Source: Macrophomina tecta (Eukaryota; Ascomycota; Dothideomycetes; Botryosphaeriales; Botryosphaeriaceae). From it: 64,000 bases of DNA. A program made the position numbers and the translations under genes. Positions 11,823 through 21,300 of this stretch are shown here, in pieces (positions within the stretch are counted from its first letter, which is position 1; every line of letters starts with the position of its first letter). Below the pieces are notes generated by a model, which saw nothing but the letters and a program-made list of their open reading frames with translations, made no database searches and was not told the DNA's origin. The stretch spans positions 4,340,001 through 4,404,000 of the forward strand of contig JAKSGN010000007.1 of the NCBI GenBank assembly GCA_024180945.1, read 5' to 3'.

Positions 11823-12260
11823 TGTTACGGCACAGCCTTCACGGGAGTATAGAAAGGAAGGTGGGGGAGCCTCAGAAGAGATCCCACCTAGAAAGAATCG
11901 TATCACGTGGCTCAGCACGTGACCTTTCCCCACAGACCCACATGTCGCCCTTAAGAGCCTGGGCTATATAGAGTAATAGTCGCCTAGTATAGCCACGGCG
12001 ATATCTAGTAATACTAGATTATAGACACTTTTCTACTTATATATAAACTATACTTCTTAGATAGCTTTAACCTTCGTAGTCAACTTTAATAATAATTTAG
12101 TATATTATTAGTAATACGGCTTTCGCACGTAGTGCTTAGTCTTATTACGTATTTAACTTACTCTTATTCTTTTCTTATATCTACTTAAGAAAAACCCTCT
12201 TAATAGGTTTTCTTTCTCTTCGGTATTTAGATTTTTAGAGGTAGAGGCCCGCTTATTATA
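11823..12260 (+). repeat. 5' LTR of the outer element
   Basis: The LTR is 438 bp and begins TGTTACGGCACAGCC. The end TTATA corresponds to the intact TTACA after C-to-T change. The first about 130 bases are nearly free of RIP-type changes, whereas the rest is heavily mutated. Confidence 0.88.
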
Positions 12261-12351
12261 CTTTAACTACTATCTTTATAAGGAGAGGAAGGCTCTAAAA
12301 TTAAGTCTTATTAGGTAAGGTATTACCCCCTAACGAGTTTAGAAAATAGTA

Positions 12352-14172
12352 ATAGCACTAGGATCTTAGATAAAGGTCGACCCGGCCGAGGGTTAGGTTT
12401 AGGATGTCTAGGGGCTAGCTTAGCCCGTATAGCAAACGGAGCCTATTAAAGCTAAGCTCTTATAGCTTATTAAGGAGCTAAAGGCTTAAAACGCTCGACT
12501 AATTAAGTATACGATAAAGCGGAGCGCTACTAAGGTTAAAGTAGCGGTATCTAAGAAGTTTAATAGGAATAGAAAGAAGCTCTAATTCTTTCTACTTTAG
12601 ATAAAACGTTACCTCTAGTTTAACTAAGTATAGTTTAATAACGACGCCGAAGCGGTGCTCTTCGCATTAACCTATCTTAGAGAAACGGTAGAGGTATAGA
12701 TAAAACTATACCTTTGCAACTACTTAGCCAACGAACACTCTCTTAAGAAAAAACGAGAAAAGACTAAGAAAATCTTTAATATCTATACGGGATTTGTAGA
12801 TAACCTTAAGGCTACTTTTAACGATCGAAACGAAGTCCGTAAAGCCTCTAACGATATTATAACCGTTAAATAACTAGGATCTATAGCTATCTACGTAACT
12901 AAGTTCTAGCAGCTCGTAGCCTACCTCGAATAGTTAGACGAGACTTTTCGCGACCTCTTCTATAAAGGCCTAAAGAAAGAAGTTAAGAAGAATATAATTA
13001 TCTATAAATACCCGTCTATCTTTTAAAAGATAGTAGACCTTACGTCCTAGATCGACGGTTGTATATACGAATAGAAGATAGGCTCTCGATAAGCTAATAC
13101 TTCGAAGCCTCGCCGTAAAAGAATAACCCTCGAAGGCGAAGACGCTATAGCCCTTAACGCAGCTAATAGATAGGATTCTAAGAAGGGTAATAATAATAGT
13201 CGAAATAATAATAAAAAGTCTAGAGGACCTAATCCGAACTAGATAGATGAATAGAAATAGCGCTATAAAGATCGACTCTATATTACTTATAGTAGTAATA
13301 AGTACTTCTCTTCTAAATGCCCGCAGAACCCTCGTAATAAGAAGAATAAAAAGTAGACCTTAAGCGCTTAGCGCGAAGCATCGATTACATCCCGCTAAGA
13401 TAACTACGATACGCTATACTAGATAGCCTACTACAACGATAACTACTAGATATATTAAAGTAGTAAAGATATATCGGAATAGTACCCCTACGAACCTCGA
13501 TAATTCGGTATAATAACTAGGAACGAAGGAGTTATCGAAACTAATGATTTTATTAATAGCTTTCCCTTAGACGAGAAACTCGTAAATAGCGAGACCGGAG
13601 AACTATATAACTTAATAGATAGCGAAGTAGAAGCTATACTAAACCCTATAACTCTTTTAGAACTCGAGCGCCTTACAGCTAAGTATAGGATTAGCGTAGA
13701 AATAACGGACGAGAATAATTAACTCGCCTAGGTAATTTAGATTCCCTACGAGAGAGGATTGGCCCTTATAGTACTATAAATATAGCGCTAAGGGACCCTC
13801 TAGGAAACTCGAATCGAGTAAGATAGAAAGAAGTACGAACTTATTATTACGAAAAAAACTACGCTCGTAATACTCTACTATTAAGGAATAACTACTTAAT
13901 AGTAAGTAGACTACGACTTTCTTTAAGAATTAGTAAGGATTCTTTGCTAATACGGCATAGTAACTATCTAAAATCGTATACTCTAGTAAATACCGAACGA
14001 GAAACTTAATATACTAGCTTTCTAATACTAGGTACGAAGGGATATAGTCTACTAGCGGAAATAGTTACGTACTAATAAATAGACTAACTAGAAGCAAGCC
14101 TACCTTTAAGTTAATGAATAGAAAGACTATATATATAGTAAAGTCTATAGCTATTCGAAGCTAAAAAACTAG
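12352..14172 (+). pseudogene. gag of the outer element, RIP-inactivated
   Basis: This region aligns base for base with the intact gag of the nested copy (16487-18325). The start codon is now ATA and many Gln and Trp codons have become TAG or TAA. The zinc-knuckle region is recognisable near 13290-13325. The slippery heptamer AAAAAAC just before the terminal TAG survives at 14163-14169. Confidence 0.85.
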
Positions 14173-15948
14173 ATGGCCCTACGGTATTAAAATTAACCTA
14201 GGGGCTATAGTCTAGGTCCCTTTATATAGTATTACGTATATCGAATATGGAAACTCTTACCGGAAAGAAACTTTAGAGATAATTTAAGATTACCGAAGTT
14301 CTACGAGGACGTACAATCTCGATACTAGTTAATAGCGGATTAAGCGGAGACTTTATCTATAATAAACTAGTATAAGAATTAAACATTTCTTATTAAAAGA
14401 AGAAAGAACCCTACTCTCTTAGCGGATTTAATAGACGAAACACCGACTATAGAGAAGAATAAATACGTATTAAAATAGAAGAAGTCTTACTAAAAATTAA
14501 TAAATATACTAATTAGATTATTCTTAATGTCTAAAGGATCTTAGGATACGACGTTATCCTCGAAATACCTTAGCTTAGGACTCGTAACCCCCTTATTAAC
14601 TAGGCGAGCGATACACTCTTCCTACGATAGAATATTTAGGACATTATTAAGAACCTAGAAAGCAATTATAAGAATATTAAATAGAAACTACTAGATATCT
14701 TCTAAGGATATATCTTTAGTATAAAACGGGAAGTAGCTAGTATAAGGCCTAAATATAGTAACTATATAGGCGACTCCGATAATAGTATAAGTTAGAACTA
14801 GGACTACGACGTAGAAGGCGAAGCCTCCTTAATAAAATATAATTCTATTATAGAAATAAGCCCTACTAAGCGAAACGATACCCTCGAATTATTAGAAGAA
14901 ACGTAAGACTTAAATAATAGCATAAAACCTAGTGTTAGTAGTATTAACGACAACCTTAAGAAAGGCCTAAGATAGAACTAGGACTATAGCGTATAAAACA
15001 CCGCCTTCTCGGTAAAATATAGTACCTTAAGCGGAGTAAGCCCTACCGAGTTAAGTATTCCCGAAAATTAGATATAATACTTATCACGAAGAACTACGCG
15101 GAGAAAGCGTAAGGCTAAGAGTAAGGCTTCGCGAAAGTAATTAGTAGCCCCGGAATCTCTCGTAGACGTCTAAATAATCTTAAAAGAGATATTTAGGCAT
15201 ATACGACGCTAAGAATAATAGGTCTACCTTATATATATTAAACCCTTACCGGCGGTACAATAGAGAGTATTAGCTAGGGCCTAACGAGAAGAGCTAAGGA
15301 ATAAAGACTATCTAACTTTTATTAAAGAAGACGATTCTACGAAAATTAAGAGAGAATAATATGATAGTTTAGAAATATAGTAGTAACTATAAAGAACACC
15401 TCTAATACCGGAAATAGAGATGGTATCTAAAGAGTATTAGAACTTAGTTACCGTTTACTAAGAAAGAGAAAAGGGAGACTTACCTAAGTATTAACTATAG
15501 AACTACGAGATTCCGCTTAAGCTAAGAACGAAACCGGCTTATAAGCCTATCTATTTCTTATCGAAGAAGAAAATAGAGGCTTTAAAGAAATATATCGAGA
15601 AGAACCTCGAACGAGAATATATTCGGCTATTAACGTTATTAGCTGGATATCCGATCCTCTTCGTTCCTAAGAAAAATAGTAAGTTACGTCTCTATATCGA
15701 CTACCGACAACTTAACGATATTACGATTAAGAACCGATACCCGCTTCTACGCATCGATAAGCTCTAGGACAAGTTAGGAAACGTAAAGTACTTTACGAAA
15801 CTAGATCTTAGAGACGGATATTACCTAGTTAGGATTAAAGAAGGGGAAGAATAGAAGATAGCCTTTAGAACGAGGCTAGGACTCTACGAGTATACGGTAA
15901 TACTATTTAGGCTTACTAACACGCTAACAACCTTTTAGAATCTAGTTA

Positions 15949-15953
15949 ACGAT
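15949..15953. repeat. Target-site duplication ACGAT (left, nested element)
   Basis: These five bases are identical to 23790-23794. They lie in outer RT sequence corresponding to the codons for Asn-Asp before the YLDD box. Confidence 0.9.
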
Positions 15954-16395
15954 TGTTACGGCGCAGCCTACACAGGACCTGGGTAAGAAGGATAAGAAGG
16001 ACAAGCGGGGCGCCTACGCGCCCGCGAGAAAGATCCACCGGCAAGGAGTCACGTGACTCCCGGTTCAACTGTTCAGAGCCTTGGCACTCTGAACTCCTGA
16101 ACTCGCGAAGTTCAGACGTTCAACCGCTTGGCAGAATGAACCCATGAACTATCAGATTGTATACACTCTCCCACTATTATATAAACCACACTCTTTAGAT
16201 AGCTTTGACCTTCGTGGTCAACTTCAATAACAATTCGCACATTGTTAGTAACACGGCCTTCGCACGCAGTGCTCAGTCTTGTCACGTGTTCGACTTGCTC
16301 TCACCCTCTTCTTGTACCCACTCAAGGAAATCCTTCGACAGGTTTTCTCCCTCTTCGGTGTTTGGATCCTTAGAGGCAGAGGCCCGCTCGTTACA
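15954..16395 (+). repeat. 5' LTR of the nested element
   Basis: The LTR is 442 bp, running from TGTTACGG to CGTTACA. U3 contains dyads such as GTCACGTGAC and repeated GTTCA/TGAAC blocks (GAACTCCTGAACTCGCGAAG). The TATA box is near 16178, followed by a hairpin TTGACC-TTCGT-GGTCAA. Confidence 0.95.
16178..16185 (+). promoter_or_regulatory. LTR TATA box
   Basis: TATATAAA lies about 36 bases upstream of GTGGTCAA (16214), a plausible transcript start given the proposed self-priming pairing. The same box is conserved in the outer element's LTRs. Confidence 0.6.
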
Positions 16396-16397
16396 CT

Positions 16398-16405
16398 TTG
16401 ACCAC
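16398..16405 (+). other. Candidate primer-binding site (self-priming type)
   Basis: TTGACCAC, two bases after the 5' LTR, is exactly complementary to GTGGTCAA at 16214-16221 near the expected 5' end of the RNA. Elements of the Tf1/sushi group prime reverse transcription with their own folded 5' end instead of a tRNA. I see no clear tRNA 3'-end complement here. Confidence 0.45.
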
Positions 16406-16486
16406 CATCCTTGCAAGGAGAGGAAGGTTCCGAGATCAAGTCTCATCGGGTAAGGTATCACCCCCTAACGAGTTTAGGAAACAGCA

Positions 16487-18325
16487 ATGGCACCAGGATC
16501 TCAGATGGAGGTCGACCCGGTCGAGGGTCAGGTTCAGGGTGCCCAGGGGCCAGCTCAGCCCACACAGCAAACGGAGCCCACCAGAGCTGAGCTCTTGCAG
16601 CTCATCGAGGAGCTGAAGGCTCAGAACGCTCGACTGATCGAGCATACGACAAAGCGGAGCGCTACTAAGGTTAAAGTAGCGGCACCCGAGAAGTTCGATG
16701 GGGACAGGAAGAAGCTTCAATCCTTCCTCCTCCAGATGCAACGCTACCTCCAGTTCAATCAAGCGCAATTCGACAGCGACGCCGAGGAAGTACTCTTCGC
16801 ATCGACCTACCTCAGAGGAACGGCAGAGGCATGGATGGAACCATACCTTCGCGACCACCTAGCCAACGAACACTCTCTCGAGAAGAGACGAGAAAAGACC
16901 AAGGAAATCTTCGGCACCTATACGGGATTCGCAGACAACCTTAGGGCCACTTTCAACGATCGAGATGAAGTCCGCAAAGCCTCCAACGATATCATGACCG
17001 TTAAACAATTGGGATCTGTAGCTGTCTACGCAACCAAGTTTCAACAGCTTGCAGCCTACCTCGAATGGTCAGACGAGACTTTCCGCGACCTCTTCTACAA
17101 AGGCCTGAAGGAAGAAGTCAAGAAGAACATGATTACCCACGAATACCCGGCCACCTTTCAAAAGATGGTAGACCTTGCGTCTCAGATCGACGGTCGCATG
17201 TACGAATGGAAAATGGGTTCCCGACAAGCCAACACCTCGAAACCTCGCCGTGAAAGAACAACCCTCGAAGGCGGAGACGCTATGGCCCTCGACGCGGCCA
17301 ACAGACAGGACTCCAAGAAGGGCAACAACAACGGTCGAAACAAGAAGCCCAAAGGACCTAACCCGAACTGGACGGACGAGCAAAAACAGCGCTACAAGGA
17401 TCGACTCTGCATCACCTGCGGAAGTGACAAGCACTTCTCTCCTAAGTGCCCGCAGAACCCTCGCAACAAGAAGGATGGAAAGCAGACCTCGAGCGCTCAA
17501 CGCGAAGCATCGGTTGCATCCCGTCAAGACAATCACGATATGCTGCACTGGACAGCCTGCTACAACGATGACTGTCAGACGCACCAAAGCAGCAAGGACA
17601 TATCGGGATGGTACCCCCACGAACCGCGACAATTCGGTATGATGACTAGGAACGAGGAAGTCATCGAGACCGACGATATTATCGACAGTTTCCCCTTGGA
17701 CGAAGAACTGGTCAACAGCGAAACAGGAGAACTCTACGAGAGCACGACCGAAAGCGGCGATAGCGTACGGTCAGGGGACCCTCCGATGCTGTCCGATAAA
17801 TGGGATACCCTCATCTCATTGGAAGTTCTTGCCGAAAGATACGGCATTAGCAAGCACTTACATGACGAATGGGGCAACCTCAGGACCATCTGGATTCCGC
17901 ATCAAAGAAGCCTTGCCTTGACAGTCCTCTGGGAATGGCGCCAGAATACTCTTTGGGAAATCCGGATCGAACAAAACGGAAAGAAGTACGAACTCCCAGT
18001 AACTAAGAATACGACACTTGTCGAGCGCCACCACCAAGGAACCTCTGCGCGCGAACAGGCAGACTACGACTCCCTCCGAGAGTTAGCGAGGATTCTTTGT
18101 CGGCACGGTACGGCAACCATCCAGAATCGCACACTCCAGTGGATACCGGACGAGAAACTCAACATGCCGACTTTCCGATACCAGGTGCGAAGGGATATAG
18201 TCTACCAGCGGAAACAGTTGCGTGCCAATAAATGGACCAACTGGAAACAAGCATACCTTCAAGTCAACGAATGGGAAGACTACATGCACAGCGAAGTCTA
18301 CGGCTATCCGAAGCCAAAAAACTAG
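16487..18325 (+). CDS. gag: Gag polyprotein of the nested chromovirus
   Basis: This is a 612-residue capsid/nucleocapsid protein. After a Gln/Pro-rich start it has a Ty3-type capsid domain (about residues 65-250: AAPEKFDGDRKKLQSFLLQM, FASTYLRGTAEAWMEPYL, GLKEEVKKNM). A basic linker follows, then a CCHC zinc knuckle, CITCGSDKHFSPKC (residues 308-321), for RNA binding. An acidic C-terminal region of about 280 residues follows. The ATG at 16487 is the first good start after the LTR. The protein ends at TAG 18323-18325, directly preceded by the slippery heptamer through which pol is presumably made. The frame is fully open. Confidence 0.92.
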   Translation: MAPGSQMEVDPVEGQVQGAQGPAQPTQQTEPTRAELLQLIEELKAQNARLIEHTTKRSATKVKVAAPEKFDGDRKKLQSFLLQMQRYLQFNQAQFDSDAEEVLFASTYLRGTAEAWMEPYLRDHLANEHSLEKRREKTKEIFGTYTGFADNLRATFNDRDEVRKASNDIMTVKQLGSVAVYATKFQQLAAYLEWSDETFRDLFYKGLKEEVKKNMITHEYPATFQKMVDLASQIDGRMYEWKMGSRQANTSKPRRERTTLEGGDAMALDAANRQDSKKGNNNGRNKKPKGPNPNWTDEQKQRYKDRLCITCGSDKHFSPKCPQNPRNKKDGKQTSSAQREASVASRQDNHDMLHWTACYNDDCQTHQSSKDISGWYPHEPRQFGMMTRNEEVIETDDIIDSFPLDEELVNSETGELYESTTESGDSVRSGDPPMLSDKWDTLISLEVLAERYGISKHLHDEWGNLRTIWIPHQRSLALTVLWEWRQNTLWEIRIEQNGKKYELPVTKNTTLVERHHQGTSAREQADYDSLRELARILCRHGTATIQNRTLQWIPDEKLNMPTFRYQVRRDIVYQRKQLRANKWTNWKQAYLQVNEWEDYMHSEVYGYPKPKN

Positions 18326-21300
18326 ACGGCCCTACGGCATTGGGATCGACCCAGGGGCCACAGTCTAGGTCCCTTCACATGGTATCACGCACATCGAATA
18401 CGGAAATTCTCACCGGACCAAATCTTTGGAAACAATTCAAAACGAAAGGAACACTCAACGGAGTGCCCATCAGGATACTGATCGACACAGGATCAAGCGG
18501 AAACTTTATACACAACGAGTTTGTGGAACAATGCAAGATCCTATACCGGAAGAAGAAAGAGCCATACCCACTCAGCGGATTCGACGGGAAAAGCTCAGTC
18601 TACGGAGAAGGCTGGGTAAAGATAGAAACGGAGGAAGCAACCCTCCAGATCAAGAACCATCGGGAGCAGATTTCCCTCGATGTCCAAAGGATCCCCGGGC
18701 ATGACATTATTCTAGGTATGCCCTGGATCCGAACACAGAAACCTATCTTCGACTTCAGCGAAGGAGACGAAATCGTCTTTCGAGAAGAGATCGACGACCT
18801 CCTACGAAAATTCGGTTTACGCATGGAAAACGGGTTAATGAACACCCTACAGCGACTCTTGTCTACTATGAATCGGGAAGTAGCCAGCGTAAGGCCCAAG
18901 AGCGGCAGCTGTGTAGGCGACTCCGATAGTGGTGTAAGTCAGAACCAGGACTGCGACGCAGAAGGCGAAGCCTCCTTGGTAAAATGCAACCCTATCGCAG
19001 GAATAAGCCCTACCGAGCGAAACGATACCCTCGAATCATCAAGAGAAGAGCAAGACTCAAACGATGGCGTAAGGCCCAGTGACGGCAACATCAACGGCAA
19101 CCTTGAGGGAGGCCTAAGACAGGACCAGGACTGCAGCGTGCAAGACGCCGCCTCCTCGGTAAAATGCAGCGCCTCAAGCGGAGTAAGCCCTACCGAGTCA
19201 AGTATTCCCGAAAATCAGGTACAACATTTGTCACGAAGGACCACGCGGAGAAAGCGTAAGGCCAAGAGTAAGGCTTCGCGGAAGCAATTGGCAGCCACCG
19301 AACCTCCCGTGGACGTACAGACAATCTCAAGAGAGGCATTCAGGCGTATGCGACGCCAAGGACAACAGGTCTGCCTCATGTACATCAAACCCTCACCGGC
19401 GGTGCAACAGAGAGCACTGGCCAGGGCCCAACGGGAAAGGCCAAGGGATGAGGACTGTCCAACTCCCATCGGAGGAGACGATCCTGCGAGGATCAAGAGA
19501 GGACAACACGGTAGTTTGGAGATGTGGCAGCAACCACAAGGAACACCTCCAATCCCAGAAATGGAAACGGTACCCGACGAATATTGGGACTTAGTTGCCG
19601 TTTGCCAAGAAAGAGGAAAGGGAGACTTGCCAAAGCACCAACCGTGGGACCACGAGATTCCGCTCAAGCCAGGAACGAAACCGGCTTATAAGCCTATCTA
19701 CTCCTTATCAAAGAAGGAAATGGAGGCTTTGAAGGAATACATCGAGAAGAACCTCGAACGAGGATACATTCGGCCATCGACGTCATCAGCCGGATATCCG
19801 ATCCTCTTCGTCCCCAAGAAGAATGGCAAGTTACGCCTCTGTGTCGACTACCGACAACTTAACGACATCACGATCAAGAACCGATACCCGCTCCCACGCA
19901 TCGACGAGCTCCAGGACAAGTTAGGGAACGCAAAGTACTTTACGAAGCTGGACCTACGGGACGGTTACCACTTGGTCAGAATCAAGGAAGGGGAAGAGTG
20001 GAAGACAGCCTTCCGCACGAGACTAGGACTATACGAGTATACGGTTATGCCATTCGGGCTTACCAACGCACCAGCAACCTTTCAGAATCTCGTCAATGAC
20101 ACGCTGCGCGAATACTTGGATATCTTCTGCATGGCTTACCTCGACGACATCCTCATCTTTTCAGACACCCTTGAGGAACACAAGAAGCATGTCAGAAAGG
20201 TCCTAGAAACGCTTCAAGCAAAGAATCTCACTATTGCACCGGACAAGTGCTTCTGGCATACCCAGAAAGTGGAATTCTTAGGCTTTGTCATCACCCCCGG
20301 ACATGTCGGTATGGACGACTCGAAACTGGATTCCATCAGAGAATGGCCAGTACCGAAGACGATCAAGGAAGTACAGTCCTTCCTTGGGTTCGCGAATTTC
20401 TACAGGAAGTTCATCTGGAACTATTCAAAGGTCACGGAACCTTTAACGCGACTCACTCAGAAGGAGCATGGCTTCCAATGGGGAGACGATCAGCAGCAAG
20501 CCTTCGATTCGCTGAAACGGATGTTTTGCGAAGCACCCGTCTTAGGGATATACGATCCCGACAAACCAATCGAAGTAGAAACTGACGCGTCAGGATTCGC
20601 CCTAGGAGCATGTCTCAGCCAGCCTGACGATGAAGGCAGATGGCATCCGATCGCGTTCTACTCAAGAAAGTTCACCCCAGCAGAGCTCAACTACGACACT
20701 CATGACAAGGAGCTCTTGGCTATCGTCTCAGCATTCAAGCACTGGAGACACTACCTAGAAGGAACCGACCAACAGGTGATAGTGCATTGTGACCATCAGA
20801 ATCTCACGCGCTTCACCACGACCAAGGAGCTGAACCGACGACAAGTTCGCTGGTCACAAGAATTGGCATCCTACAATTTCAAGATCACACACAGAAAAGG
20901 TGTAGATAACGCCGCCGCTGACGCGCTCAGCAGAAGGGTAGACTACATGGAAGGAAGAATCGAGCCGCAACCTGCAGTACTGCAGTGGACAAGCGATGGA
21001 TCGCTCACCCTTGCCAGACAGTCTTTCCCAATGCTTCGCATCGAGTCAAACCCGTGGCATCAGAAGATCCGAGAAGCATACGCTCAGGACTCCTTCGCGC
21101 AGGAACTTTTAGCGCTTGAGGACGACCCGCGTGTTGCTCGAGATAGAGAAGGAACGCTTCTCTTCAAAGGGTTAATCTATGTCCCGACAAGACTGCGAGA
21201 AGCACTCGTTAAAGACATGCACGTAGCACCCGCGCATGGACATCAGGGCATCGACAGGACAACCGAGAGGATCACGCAAAACTTCTACTTTCCGGGATTA

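Noticed and set aside
12000..16000. Could the AT-rich tract with stops be a separate non-coding region or a mitochondrial insert?
   Set aside because: It aligns continuously with the intact gag-pol of the nested element, and the differences are RIP-type transitions.
16205..16453. Open frames within the LTRs
   Set aside because: They are repeated identically in both LTRs and are part of R-U5. They are not genes.
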